Source: Bacteroidota bacterium
GTDB taxonomy: Bacteria; Bacteroidota; Bacteroidia; Cytophagales; Cyclobacteriaceae
NCBI GenBank assembly: GCA_003242315.1
Contig: QGUY01000002.1
Location: forward strand, 1-52,584
DNA: 52,584 nucleotides
Direction: 5' to 3'
The notes beneath the pieces are model-generated. The model ran no database searches. It had not been told where the DNA came from and saw only the letters and a program-made list of their open reading frames with translations. Shown piece by piece: positions 42,749 through 52,010 of this stretch (its first letter is position 1; every line of letters starts with the position of its first letter). The position numbers and the translations under genes are program-made.

Positions 42749-43750
42749 ATGTCAAACTTGAACGCGTCGCAGAAAAATATCCAGGTACAGAAATGGGTCG
42801 CGGCACTGTCCGTCTTCCTTTTGCTGGTCAAGCTTTACGCGTGGTATCGCACGGGTTCAGTAGCGATTCTGGGCGACGCGCTTGAAACGATCATCAATGT
42901 TGTAGCGGGATTCCTGGGTTTGTACTCTCTCACGCTGTCTGCAAAGCCACGCGATGAGGATCACCCATACGGCCACGGCAAGATCGAATACATCTCGGCA
43001 GGTATTGAAGGCACGCTGATATTCATTGCCGGAATCTCGATCATCTATGAATCAATTCGATCGCTGCTTGTCGATTCTGAGATCACCCGACTGGGCACGG
43101 GTCTGGCGCTCGTCTCTGTTAGCGCAGTTCTCAACTACATTGCCGGAACGGTGTGCATCAGGATTGGCAAGAAGAACAGGTCGCTTGCGCTGGTGGCAAG
43201 CGGCAAGCATCTTCACTCGGATGCGGTAACCACTGTCGGCATAGTTGTGGGTCTTTTTTTCGTTTACCTGACCGACTACCAATGGATCGACGGCGTAATA
43301 GCGATTCTGTTCAGTATATGGTTGCTGTACACAGGTGTTGTAATCGTTCGTCGTTCCATCGCGGGGATTATGGATGAACGCGACCTTACATTGCTGCAGG
43401 AAGTTGTCAAGACGGCGAATGCCAACCGCAGAGCTTCGTGGGTAGACCTGCACAACGTACGATTCATCAAGTATGGACGCGTACTGCACCTGGATGCACA
43501 CCTCACCGTGCCATGGTATCTCAATATCCGCGAGGCGCATGACGAAGTGGAAGCGTTTCACCGCCTGATGCGTGCCCGTTTCGACATGCCACTGGAGTTC
43601 TTTATCCACGTCGACGCCTGCATGGAGTTTTCGTGTCCGATATGTATCAAATCAGATTGTCCCGTCCGCAGACATCCGTTTGAAAAGCGTATAACGTGGA
43701 CGTTGGACAATATTACAGAAGACAGCAAGCACCGTGTGGAAAAAGGCTGA
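42749..43750 (+). CDS. Cation diffusion facilitator (CDF) transporter
   Basis: The protein has 333 residues from the ATG at 42749; an in-frame ATG at 42710 is inside the upstream terminator stem-loop and adds an unlikely 13 residues. It has six membrane helices and a cytoplasmic C-terminal domain. The TM5 metal site is H154-x3-D158. The TM2 site reads D43-E46-N50, where Zn exporters have H/D at the last two places, so selectivity may differ. HPYGHGKIE is the usual loop. The C-terminal tail adds four cysteines (CMEFSCPICIKSDC), a possible extra metal site. It exports a divalent metal such as Zn, Mn or Fe. Confidence 0.9.
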   Translation: MSNLNASQKNIQVQKWVAALSVFLLLVKLYAWYRTGSVAILGDALETIINVVAGFLGLYSLTLSAKPRDEDHPYGHGKIEYISAGIEGTLIFIAGISIIYESIRSLLVDSEITRLGTGLALVSVSAVLNYIAGTVCIRIGKKNRSLALVASGKHLHSDAVTTVGIVVGLFFVYLTDYQWIDGVIAILFSIWLLYTGVVIVRRSIAGIMDERDLTLLQEVVKTANANRRASWVDLHNVRFIKYGRVLHLDAHLTVPWYLNIREAHDEVEAFHRLMRARFDMPLEFFIHVDACMEFSCPICIKSDCPVRRHPFEKRITWTLDNITEDSKHRVEKG

Positions 43751-43758
43751 ACCGAATA

Positions 43759-44883
43759 TTAACCAATTTCTATGATCACGTCATCCGTAAGAGGATGACC
43801 TACACAGGTTAGGACGTAACCTTCGGCGCGTTCTGATGCGGAGAGTCCTTCTTCTTCATCAAGGCGGACCTTTCCGGAGATCGCTTTTCCACGGCAGGCA
43901 GTACAAAGTCCGCTCTGACAAGAATACGGAAGATCGATGCCGGCGTCGAGCGCGGTCTCAAGGATAGCTTTGTGAGGGGGCACCATGATCTTGTATTCCT
44001 CGCCGTCGAACCTGATCGTCACTTCGCGCTCTACAAGTTCTTCCTCCTCACCTTCCTTCCTGGCGGGTTTGTCGATCGTACCCTGAACGAAACTTTCCTT
44101 TCGGATTTGTTCCTGAGGTATTGAGTACGCGCCCAGCAGGGATTCGACGTTCTTCATCATCCCTTCGGGACCGCACATGAGGTAAAGCGTGTTGCGCACG
44201 CCCCAATCAGGAATCCTGTCAAACAATTTCCTGAGCATGTCGGGATTGAGGAGCCCCGAATATCCTTGCCAGTTCATGGGCGCGGTGTCGAGGATATGGA
44301 TCACATGAAGGCGACCCTGATATTGCTTCTCCCAACGATCAAGCTCATCCTTAAAGATGACGCTATCGATGTCGCGGTTGCAGTAGATCAATGACACAAT
44401 ACTCTCGGGTTCCTGGGTGAGCACGCCCTTCGTGAGCGACATCAGCGGTGTAATCCCAGAACCACCCGCAAACATTACGACGTGGCGACGGTTTGTTGGT
44501 GCGTAGTCGAGCGTAAAATTCCCCACGGCTGCCATTACCTTCAGCTTATCACCCACCTTGAGATTATCGGCCAGCCAGTTCGACATCAAGCCGCCCTCAA
44601 CACGCTTGACAGTAACGGCAGGGAATTCATCGGTATAGGGCGAAGTGCAGAGGGAATAAGCCCTCCTGACTTCCTTACCCTGAATGGGTACGATGAGTGT
44701 AAGGAATTGTCCGGGTTTGTAGACAAGCGGTCCCGAAGGAGGCGTATCGAACACAATTGTGATCGTATCACGGGTTTCGTTGATAATTGACTTTACCGTG
44801 AGTTCCAGGTATTGCGGGCCGGTATGTGTTGCCTCCTTTGCAGGCTGCTGTGGTTTTGACTTTTTGAAGAAATTAAATGCCAT
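43759..44883 (-). CDS. PaaE-like ferredoxin-NAD(P) reductase with C-terminal [2Fe-2S] ferredoxin domain
   Basis: This protein is 374 residues from the ATG at 44883; a promoter at 44941-44972 puts transcription start near 44934, so the in-frame GTG at 44943 cannot be used. The FAD domain has RAYS (74-77) and the NAD(P) domain GGSGITP (140-146). The plant-type ferredoxin ligands are C322, C327, C330 and C360. The closest known type is PaaE/HmpR-like reductases, which pass electrons from NAD(P)H to oxygenases or desaturases. The partner is not in the window, and no paa genes are nearby. It converges on the CDF gene (8-bp gap). Confidence 0.88.
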   Translation of the reverse strand: MAFNFFKKSKPQQPAKEATHTGPQYLELTVKSIINETRDTITIVFDTPPSGPLVYKPGQFLTLIVPIQGKEVRRAYSLCTSPYTDEFPAVTVKRVEGGLMSNWLADNLKVGDKLKVMAAVGNFTLDYAPTNRRHVVMFAGGSGITPLMSLTKGVLTQEPESIVSLIYCNRDIDSVIFKDELDRWEKQYQGRLHVIHILDTAPMNWQGYSGLLNPDMLRKLFDRIPDWGVRNTLYLMCGPEGMMKNVESLLGAYSIPQEQIRKESFVQGTIDKPARKEGEEEELVEREVTIRFDGEEYKIMVPPHKAILETALDAGIDLPYSCQSGLCTACRGKAISGKVRLDEEEGLSASERAEGYVLTCVGHPLTDDVIIEIG

Positions 44884-44940
44884 GGCAGAACGTACCTTTA
44901 TAACACAGGGCACAAGCGTTGTGTTGCCCAAAAGGTCGCA

Positions 44941-44972
44941 CAAAAGTACAACCTTTCAATTTTCCGGCCATA
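44941..44972 (-). promoter_or_regulatory. Promoter of the ferredoxin reductase gene
   Basis: The minus strand has TATG (44972-44969, one mismatch to TTTG), a 20-nt spacer and a perfect TACTTTTG (44948-44941). It faces purB, whose own possible -7 box (TAATTTAG, 44985-44992, plus strand) lies beside it. Confidence 0.6.
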
Positions 44973-45012
44973 CCGTAATTTCCTTAATTTAGCGCCGTAA
45001 ATTCCTCGAACT

Positions 45013-46350
45013 GTGCCGCTGACACCTCTTACTGCGATTTCGCCGATTGACGGTCGATACTTCCGGTCGGTCCAGACTTTGTCGCAATACTTTTCGGAAT
45101 ATGGACTGATCCGCTACCGGATTCAAATCGAGATCGAATATCTCATCGCACTTTCGGCAATCATTCCTGAGATGATGGATTTCCCCGTCCATAAGCTTAA
45201 TGACCTCAGACGTATTTACAAGGAATTTTCGGAGGCCGACGCTGAAGAAGTAAAGCAAATCGAGGCGGAAACCAATCACGACGTCAAGGCGGTGGAGTAT
45301 TTCATCAAAAAACGCTTTGACGATCCCTTGCTCGAGCCTTTTCGGGAATACATTCACTTCGGGCTTACCTCGCAGGACATCAATAATACGGCTATTCCCC
45401 TGCTCATCAGCGACTTCATGAGCCGTGAGTATCAGCCGCAGCTGACGAGCCTGATCAGCCGGATCAGTCAGATGTCGAAGCAGTGGCAGGACGTGCCCAT
45501 GCTTGCCTACACCCACGGGCAACCCGCCTCTCCTACCCGAATGGGCAAGGAGCTCATGGTCTTCGTGTCGCGTCTCGAAAAGCAAATGAAACTGCTGAAG
45601 ACTATTCCCTTTTCAGCAAAGTTCGGGGGTGCCACCGGCAACTTTAATGCGCATCACGTCGCGTATCCTGAAATCGACTGGAATAAGTTTGCGGACGAGT
45701 TTTGCAAGCATCTGGGATTGAGCCGCAGCATTCCGACAACACAAATCGAACACTACGACAACCTCGCCGCACTGTTCGACAACCTCAAACGGATCAACAC
45801 GATCTTCATCGACTTCAGCCGGGACATCTGGCAATATATCTCGATGAACTATTTCAGGATGAAGATTGCCGACAACGAGGTAGGTTCTTCTGCGATGCCC
45901 CACAAGGTGAATCCCATCGACTTCGAAAACGCAGAAGGGAACCTCGGATTCGCCAACGCTATCTTTGATTTCATGTCATCCAAGTTGCCGGTGTCAAGGC
46001 TGCAGCGTGACCTGACAGACTCAACCGTGCTGCGAAACATTGGCGTTCCTCTCGCGCATAGTATTATCGCATTCAAATCGCTTGAGCGCGGCATCCGCAA
46101 GCTTGAAATCAATGAAGAAAAAATCCGCGAAGACCTTGACGATAACTGGGCGGTTATCGCGGAAGCCATCCAAACCATCCTGAGAAAGGAAGGCTTCACT
46201 AATCCCTACGAAACGCTTAAGGCGTTGACGCGAACCAACGAAAAGATCACCCGCGAGACCATTCACAACTTCATCGATTCGCTGGATATCAAACCCGGAT
46301 TGAAGACGCGGTTAAAACAGATCACGCCTTTCAATTACACGGGAGTTTAA
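45013..46350 (+). CDS. purB: Adenylosuccinate lyase
   Basis: This 445-residue enzyme of purine synthesis splits SAICAR and adenylosuccinate, releasing fumarate. The N-terminus LTAISPIDGRYFRSVQTLSQYFSE and the signature GSSAMPHKVNPIDFENAEGN are diagnostic. The GTG at 45013 is the only credible start; an in-frame stop lies five codons upstream. Divergent from the reductase gene and convergent with the TolC gene (5-bp gap). Confidence 0.96.
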   Translation: MPLTPLTAISPIDGRYFRSVQTLSQYFSEYGLIRYRIQIEIEYLIALSAIIPEMMDFPVHKLNDLRRIYKEFSEADAEEVKQIEAETNHDVKAVEYFIKKRFDDPLLEPFREYIHFGLTSQDINNTAIPLLISDFMSREYQPQLTSLISRISQMSKQWQDVPMLAYTHGQPASPTRMGKELMVFVSRLEKQMKLLKTIPFSAKFGGATGNFNAHHVAYPEIDWNKFADEFCKHLGLSRSIPTTQIEHYDNLAALFDNLKRINTIFIDFSRDIWQYISMNYFRMKIADNEVGSSAMPHKVNPIDFENAEGNLGFANAIFDFMSSKLPVSRLQRDLTDSTVLRNIGVPLAHSIIAFKSLERGIRKLEINEEKIREDLDDNWAVIAEAIQTILRKEGFTNPYETLKALTRTNEKITRETIHNFIDSLDIKPGLKTRLKQITPFNYTGV

Positions 46351-46355
46351 CCCCT

Positions 46356-47825
46356 TCAATCAAGTTCATCGGGAACGTATAGCGGCGTGCCCGTAGCGAA
46401 GTCATACAACGTTAATCGCCTGAGATCGTAATACGCCTGCCAGAACGATTGGAGCGCCAGGATATAGCTCCGTTTTGCATCGTCCTTTTCCGTCAGCGCA
46501 ATATTCAGATTGGTAATATCGATTCTCCCGATGAGGTATCGATTTTGTGCAACATTGTAACGCTCGGCAGCAACTTCGTCGGCCTTCTTCGTAATCTCAA
46601 TTTGCAGCCGCAACATTTCAAACTGGCGTACCTGGGTGAGAATTTCCTGTTCGAAGTTTACTTCATCCTGTGCAATGACGTAGTCTGTATATTCCTTGTT
46701 GGCAACGGCAGTACGTAACCTTGCTTTATTGCGTCCCCAATCCAGCACCGGCACGTTGAATCCAATGTTGAAGCGTTGCTGTCGTAACGGATCGTGATAG
46801 ACGTCGGAAAGCGCGGAACCGGAGTTGTTGAGACCATACGACGCTGTCAGCGTCGCATCGAAGCGGTCGCCCTTTGCACTTGCCACCTGGCTTTCGGCTT
46901 CCAGCCGTCGTCGCTCAAACGCGATGAAGTCGGCGCGATTGGTCCGTGCCCGATCCAAAGCCTCATCAAGGGATATATCGAATTGAGGAATTTCTTCGGG
47001 AAGCACCAGCTCAAACTGTTCCGCATCATTCAGCCCGACAAACGAGCGAAGCCTTAGTCGGTTCGTTTCCAAATCAAGTTTTGCTTGCGCAACATCCTGG
47101 CGTGAGCGCAGCAGTTGGAGCTCGACCTGCAGCAGTTTGTCCTGGGACGTCGTACCGATATTATATCGACCCTGTTCAATCTTGTAGATGGTGTCGTTGT
47201 TAGCGAGGTTGAACTCAGCGATCTGGAGGTTGATCTGTGATGTCATGACGGCAAAGAACCGTGAGACAGCTTCCCGTGAAATGAACTCCATTTCCTCCAC
47301 GTACTCACGGCGCGACTCTTCATAGCGTAACGGTTCGATCATTCTGTCCCAACGAAGGCGGTTGAAAGAAAATAGCGGTTGATCCAGTCGAATGTTCATG
47401 GGAACACCGCTCCAGTTCACGACGTCCCGTTCTATGTCGTCGACAACAAATACCGAGGTGTTCATGGAGATCACTCCTCCCGTCCACGGTATCGGCTGTT
47501 GGAGACCAAGCGTCAGCGCCGAGTTGGTTTGCTGGCGGGAGCGGAATTCAATTGATCCGTCGGGCTGCGTTACCGGCGTGAAGTCCTGACTGTAATTCGG
47601 GAAGTTACCGCTAAGGCGCAGCTGAGGGTTGTAATTGGACTTGTAGTAGCGATACGTCCAGTACAGGTTTTCCTTCCGCGTCTCCACCTGCTTGGATCGC
47701 GGCGATTGTGCCCGAGCGAGGGATACAACATCATCCAGGGTCAGCCGGCGCACCTGCGCGTGGCCATCGTGCCACGCGGATAAAAAAATTCCGGCGACAA
47801 CAAGAAAACAAGCCTTGCTATTCAT
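46356..47825 (-). CDS. TolC-family outer-membrane efflux protein
   Basis: The protein is 489 residues from the ATG at 47825, which opens the signal peptide (ACFLVVAGIFLSAWHDGHAQ); the ATG overlaps the permease stop by 8 nt (ATGAATAG). Two OEP repeats of long coiled-coil helices follow (LTLDDVVSLARAQSPRSKQVE, LDRARTNRADFIAFERRRLEAE, EVNFEQEILTQVRQFEMLRLQIE). It forms the outer-membrane duct for the MacA-like adaptor and permease encoded just upstream. Confidence 0.92.
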   Translation of the reverse strand: MNSKACFLVVAGIFLSAWHDGHAQVRRLTLDDVVSLARAQSPRSKQVETRKENLYWTYRYYKSNYNPQLRLSGNFPNYSQDFTPVTQPDGSIEFRSRQQTNSALTLGLQQPIPWTGGVISMNTSVFVVDDIERDVVNWSGVPMNIRLDQPLFSFNRLRWDRMIEPLRYEESRREYVEEMEFISREAVSRFFAVMTSQINLQIAEFNLANNDTIYKIEQGRYNIGTTSQDKLLQVELQLLRSRQDVAQAKLDLETNRLRLRSFVGLNDAEQFELVLPEEIPQFDISLDEALDRARTNRADFIAFERRRLEAESQVASAKGDRFDATLTASYGLNNSGSALSDVYHDPLRQQRFNIGFNVPVLDWGRNKARLRTAVANKEYTDYVIAQDEVNFEQEILTQVRQFEMLRLQIEITKKADEVAAERYNVAQNRYLIGRIDITNLNIALTEKDDAKRSYILALQSFWQAYYDLRRLTLYDFATGTPLYVPDELD

Positions 47826-49179
47826 AGCGTAGTGAGGTAATGGGATCCTGGCTGGCGGCCTTTCGTGCTGGTGCGATTCCAAAAATGAGCCCCACAGTGG
47901 CCGCTACACCAAAGGATACAACTATTGACATAAAACTGATAACGGTAGGTATTTCTGCGACAGTAGAGATCAGGTAGGCCAGTCCGACGCCGAGAAAGAC
48001 TCCGATAAGACCTCCGGATACACTGATCATCATAGCTTCAAAAAGAAACTGTTGCGTGATATCAGACTTCTTGGCGCCAATGGAAAGTCGGAGCCCGATC
48101 TCCTTGATGCGTTCGAGTACAGAGGCCAGCATAATATTCATAATGCCGATGCCGCCGACAAGGAGCGAAATGCCGGCGATCGCACCCAGCACGTAATTGA
48201 AAATATCGTTGGTGCGTTGCTGCTGCTTTAGGAGTAACTCCGGAATTTCAATCTCATAATCAACAACGCCATAGTGTCGTCGCTCCAGCAAACGCGAAAG
48301 TATTTCTGCCGTTGTTTGAAGATACGGTGTCTCAGCCACCTGGATTACCAGTCGGTCAAGCTGGTGGTAGTTGGTCGGCGTTGTGGGCTCTTCCGTTTCA
48401 GGTTCCTGCACCACTACCTGCCCACGACTATACTGCCCGCGGCTGGTGGTGCTCGACAGCTGTGAACGCGTGACAAGGTCGCGGTTCTCGTACCGAATTA
48501 ACATCGTCTGCAGGGGAGTGTATACATCCATGTTGTAGTCGCGAATGCCGAGCTTGGCGATGCTGGCCTGAGAGACGAGGCGCTCACGCATGACACCAAC
48601 GATGGTAAGCCAATGGGGACCTACTTTAATAGCCTTACCCAACGGATCTTCCGTTGGAAAAAATTTGCTCTTGATGGAATTTCCAATGATGCAGACAGGT
48701 GAACCGTTTATGAGTTCATCCTCAAGAAACATTCGGCCTTCTGCCAGGGTGAAATCAAAAATCTCAAAGTAGACGGGATCAACGCCCACGAGTTTGGCCG
48801 AGCGTCGAACGCCGCCTTTGATGATGAATGTCTCCAGGAGAATCTCAGGGCTGATCTTGCTGATGACCGGAATGTTTGCGCGAATACTGTTCACATCACG
48901 CAGGGTTAGACCCGGTGAAAATTTTCTTTTCTCCTTCGATGCCGTTTCTTCGATCTTTTCCTCTCGCTGTTCAACAATGGGTTTGACAACGATATTGTTT
49001 ACCCCTACGAGACGAATTTGTTCCAGGATTTCCTGTTGCGCACCGTTCCCGATGGCAAGCATAGCAATAACAGCGGCTACGCCGAAGATGATACCCAACG
49101 CCGTCAGCAGCGACCGCATTTTGTTGGATAACACAGCGTCGACTGCGATATAGAGGTTTGCCAGCAACCGTTCCTTCAT
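47818..49179 (-). CDS. MacB/FtsX-type ABC transporter permease without ATPase domain
   Basis: This 453-residue permease has an N-terminal helix, a periplasmic MacB_PCD domain (about 50-300) and three C-terminal helices of the FtsX domain (YVLGAIAGISLLVGGIGIMNIMLASVLERIKEIG, then two more). MacB of E. coli has its ATPase fused at the N-terminus; here there is none, and no separate ATPase gene lies in the operon. It overlaps the adaptor gene by 4 bp and the TolC gene by 8 bp. The substrate could be a toxin, lipid or antibiotic; it cannot be told. Confidence 0.92.
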   Translation of the reverse strand: MKERLLANLYIAVDAVLSNKMRSLLTALGIIFGVAAVIAMLAIGNGAQQEILEQIRLVGVNNIVVKPIVEQREEKIEETASKEKRKFSPGLTLRDVNSIRANIPVISKISPEILLETFIIKGGVRRSAKLVGVDPVYFEIFDFTLAEGRMFLEDELINGSPVCIIGNSIKSKFFPTEDPLGKAIKVGPHWLTIVGVMRERLVSQASIAKLGIRDYNMDVYTPLQTMLIRYENRDLVTRSQLSSTTSRGQYSRGQVVVQEPETEEPTTPTNYHQLDRLVIQVAETPYLQTTAEILSRLLERRHYGVVDYEIEIPELLLKQQQRTNDIFNYVLGAIAGISLLVGGIGIMNIMLASVLERIKEIGLRLSIGAKKSDITQQFLFEAMMISVSGGLIGVFLGVGLAYLISTVAEIPTVISFMSIVVSFGVAATVGLIFGIAPARKAASQDPITSLRYE

Positions 49180-50594
49180 GGGTTCCTTGTCGAATCAGAC
49201 CTGGCTACACCGGCGCGTGCTCCATCCGGGCGGCGAAATCTGCCTCGTCTTTCGTCCGGAGCTGGCTGTCCTCCCCCATCGAGTAATCGGGGAACTTGTA
49301 TGTCGGGCGTTTCTTCAGCAGGCTTTCGCCTCTTTCCGTTCATTTCGGGAAGCAGGTCGATAGGTTCATCCTCCATACCGGACGGGACAGAGAGATAAAC
49401 GCGGTCACCTTCGGAAAGTCCTGCCAGTATCACTGCGTCATTAGCATTCGTTAAACCCACCATCACTTCTTTCTTGCGGGTGTCAAGCCCCTGACGCAGG
49501 TATACGTAAGTGATGGAGTCGAATTGGTTATGGAGACATTCAAGAGGGACAAACAGGGCGTCTTCAAGCATCGCCGTAACGATCTTGTTGGATGTGGTCA
49601 TTGCAGGTCGCAGGCTTGGATCCGTTCCGTTGATGGCAATATCCACCTGAAACACCTTGGCATCACTGTTGGGCCTTTGCTCGCCCACGTTGGCTACGCG
49701 CGTGACTACGCCTGTCAGTTTCTTTTCGGGGTAGGCGTCAAGACCGATTTCCACGGGTTGACCGACTTTCACCTTTCGAACATCAACTTCATTTACAAAT
49801 GTCTTCGACATCATCTGGCTGAGATCAGGCAACGTCGCGACAGTCGGATCCCAGGTGTTAATCTGTGAGCCTGCCTTAATGGGCTTGTTGTCCCAGCCTT
49901 TCGTGTAGATCACCATACCATCTTCCGGAGCGAGTATGGTGAAGGCGGATGCCAGGCGCTGGATGGCCTCAAACTCCCTTTGAGCTTTGCGCAGCTCGGT
50001 GGACTGTTCGCGCATGCGTTCGGCATTCTGGCGTTTCTTGATCTTATAGTTTTCGAGTGCCTGAGCGTACTCTCGTTCTGCTCGCGCGAGATTGATCTCT
50101 GCCTGCTTGATCGTGGCGGGCGGTTCGTACTGCGATTGCTCGAGGACGATTCGTTTTTCCTCTACGGCATATTTTAAGTTGATGAGTTCATCGCGTGCTT
50201 GTCGTAATTGAAGCGTCGTGTCGAGTTCCATTTGCACGAACTCCGCTTGCTCACGCTCAAGGGCCAGCTGTTTCTCGTCGAAACGATTCTGAAATTCCGA
50301 GCGGTCGAGGGATGCAACCCAGTCGCCCTTCTTAACGATTGTTCCCTCATCGACAATAGCCTGTATCGTCACGTTGAAGATTCTGAAGTCGCGAAGGGCT
50401 GCCGGCCCCTGTATCTTGACGGAGTTCTTGGCTTCGAGTTCACCCGTCGTCTCGATCTCTACTTTGAATGGTCCTTTCCTTACAATCGTGAGGATTTCGA
50501 CGCTGGCGTTCTTGGCTCCTCCCCTGACTAAAAAATACGCAGCCAACGCTGCAGCTGCGATCGCCAACAAAATGATAATGTTTCTCTTGCCCAT
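49176..50594 (-). CDS. MacA/HlyD-type periplasmic adaptor
   Basis: This 472-residue adaptor has an N-terminal anchor (IIILLAIAAAALAAYFLV), a lipoyl/barrel-sandwich half (VKIQGPAALRDF, VKKGDWVASLDRSEF), a long coiled-coil hairpin (about 120-220), the second lipoyl half (ILAPEDGMVIY), a beta-barrel and a membrane-proximal domain. The tail of about 60 residues is Pro, Arg, Gly and Asp-rich and looks disordered. It bridges the permease and the TolC duct. It is first in the three-gene efflux operon. Confidence 0.92.
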   Translation of the reverse strand: MGKRNIIILLAIAAAALAAYFLVRGGAKNASVEILTIVRKGPFKVEIETTGELEAKNSVKIQGPAALRDFRIFNVTIQAIVDEGTIVKKGDWVASLDRSEFQNRFDEKQLALEREQAEFVQMELDTTLQLRQARDELINLKYAVEEKRIVLEQSQYEPPATIKQAEINLARAEREYAQALENYKIKKRQNAERMREQSTELRKAQREFEAIQRLASAFTILAPEDGMVIYTKGWDNKPIKAGSQINTWDPTVATLPDLSQMMSKTFVNEVDVRKVKVGQPVEIGLDAYPEKKLTGVVTRVANVGEQRPNSDAKVFQVDIAINGTDPSLRPAMTTSNKIVTAMLEDALFVPLECLHNQFDSITYVYLRQGLDTRKKEVMVGLTNANDAVILAGLSEGDRVYLSVPSGMEDEPIDLLPEMNGKRRKPAEETPDIQVPRLLDGGGQPAPDERRGRFRRPDGARAGVARSDSTRNP

Positions 50595-50709
50595 GACGCC
50601 TTAGTTTTGCACACACGCACACCCAACCTGATGTGGGTGTTCCTGGTCGGGTAATCAATGGAATGAAGGGGATTTGAGAAGACTACAAAGAAATTCCACT
50701 AACCCTCTG

Positions 50710-50717
50710 CAAAGGTA
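50710..50717 (-). promoter_or_regulatory. -7 element upstream of the efflux operon
   Basis: The minus strand reads TACCTTTG, a perfect box, with a 5' leader of about 108 nt. The -33 element is not clear. Confidence 0.4.
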
Positions 50718-50760
50718 GGCAAATCCTGGGCCAACGTGAAGCCATTGGAATAAGCTTAAC

Positions 50761-50794
50761 CCCCGCGGTGTAAGCAAATACCACATCCGCGGGG
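50761..50794. repeat. 8-bp GC-rich inverted repeat in the efflux operon upstream region
   Basis: CCCCGCGG and CCGCGGGG are perfect complements separated by 18 nt. No T-tract follows. It may act as a terminator for the unknown secreted protein gene or as a regulatory site for the efflux operon. Confidence 0.45.
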
Positions 50795-50848
50795 AAGCAG
50801 GACTTGTAATTGTCAAATCAGCGACCGGGGACTATTTGTCCGGATGGC

Positions 50849-50871
50849 GCCCCGATATCATTGATCGGGGC
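50849..50871 (-). terminator. Hairpin spanning the stop codon of the secreted unknown protein
   Basis: GCCCCGAT and ATCGGGGC form an 8-bp stem with a 7-nt loop. In the message the TGA stop (50860-50858) sits in the loop and the last sense codons in the stem. There is no U-tract, so it may protect or end the transcript rather than terminate by itself. Confidence 0.4.
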
Positions 50872-51991
50872 CGCGTTTAGAGACAATTTTTGAGAGGGCG
50901 GTTTGGCGATCGGTTTTTCCTTCGTTGTAGGCCTTAAGGTCCGATCCCAGAATGGAGAGTTCCAGTGTCGATGGTATCTTGCATTGATAGCACTGGGTCA
51001 ATGCCACGTTAAACACAAGTTGCTCCTGATCTCCGAGGCTTTTCAGTGTGCGTCCATACTCCAGGATATTTTCCTTAAGCTCTGATTCAAACTTTGGATA
51101 GAGTTCCTTCACCTTCGCATCCCGCTCTTGCTGGTTGACGTCTTTCAGGCCGACGGTGGGCATATCGTAGGTGCTGTTGAATGTACGGTTGGCGGAGAAC
51201 ACGCGCATGTAGTACACAACACCAAAATTTTTCATGCGCTCATAGGGAATTGTGCCGTCGACAAAAAACGTTTTCGAGAGGTCGGGACGGTACAGCCTGC
51301 TGAAGATAGTTGAGAGAAGTTCCAGATCCGGCTCCACTTCGCCGGTGACTTCAGCGGTAGTAACCTTAATGCGCTTGACGAACTCGTCGCGGTTGATGCG
51401 CGCATTGCGCAGTGCGTTGATGTCATCCGTGCTTGCCTCGACCGATAATAGCATCCGGCTCGGAGCGGATACAAGCGAACCTACCCATGCGCGGGGTTGG
51501 TCACCGCGATTTGTAATCACGACTTTTTCTCCGGAAGGCAGTTGGCTCAGGAGCGACCCATAGTCAGCCAGGAAGTCGCGCGCTGCTTCAATGATGCGTT
51601 CATTGGAAAGGTCGCGAAGGCTGTCGAGGTTGAGCTGCTGGCGATCCTTGAGCTTCCACTCGTCCCCTTCCCCTTGTGCGGCAGGTAGCTGCCGGCGAAC
51701 CACACCGCCGCTCACACTCTGAACGTCGTAGCTACGGGCGGGGAACACCAGCGCGATGGGAGTGGTATAGTCGGCGGGCAGCGTAAAGGTAACACCGACA
51801 CCTGCCTGGTATGATGCAGTGATGCTGAGAGGAAAGAACATCCGATTCCCTTCCATCTTTTGTTGAATAAGGGTGACCAGCACATTTTCTGCAACGCGGA
51901 GATCGCGATTCATCCTTTCCTGGTCGACCCCTTGCGCCAGGGACCCCTGTGCAACGAGGATCATGAAAGCGACAATGAGTTTACGTGACAT
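50858..51991 (-). CDS. Uncharacterised secreted protein
   Basis: This 377-residue protein has a signal peptide (LIVAFMILVAQGSLAQ). I recognise no domain. Features are a repeated amphipathic pattern, a central DEFVKRIKVTTAEVTGEVEPDLELLSTIF region, a near C-terminal CYQCKIP (a CxxC in the periplasm) and KKLSYEVQ-free basic and acidic runs. It starts 19 bp after the membrane protein gene and probably works with it. Function unknown. Confidence 0.65.
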   Translation of the reverse strand: MSRKLIVAFMILVAQGSLAQGVDQERMNRDLRVAENVLVTLIQQKMEGNRMFFPLSITASYQAGVGVTFTLPADYTTPIALVFPARSYDVQSVSGGVVRRQLPAAQGEGDEWKLKDRQQLNLDSLRDLSNERIIEAARDFLADYGSLLSQLPSGEKVVITNRGDQPRAWVGSLVSAPSRMLLSVEASTDDINALRNARINRDEFVKRIKVTTAEVTGEVEPDLELLSTIFSRLYRPDLSKTFFVDGTIPYERMKNFGVVYYMRVFSANRTFNSTYDMPTVGLKDVNQQERDAKVKELYPKFESELKENILEYGRTLKSLGDQEQLVFNVALTQCYQCKIPSTLELSILGSDLKAYNEGKTDRQTALSKIVSKRGPDQ

Positions 51992-52010
51992 GGAATTCGT
52001 GTCTTAAAAG

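Noticed and set aside
44884..44943. N-terminal extension of the ferredoxin reductase
   Set aside because: The upstream start would lie at or before the predicted transcription start near 44934, and the extra residues are not family-like.
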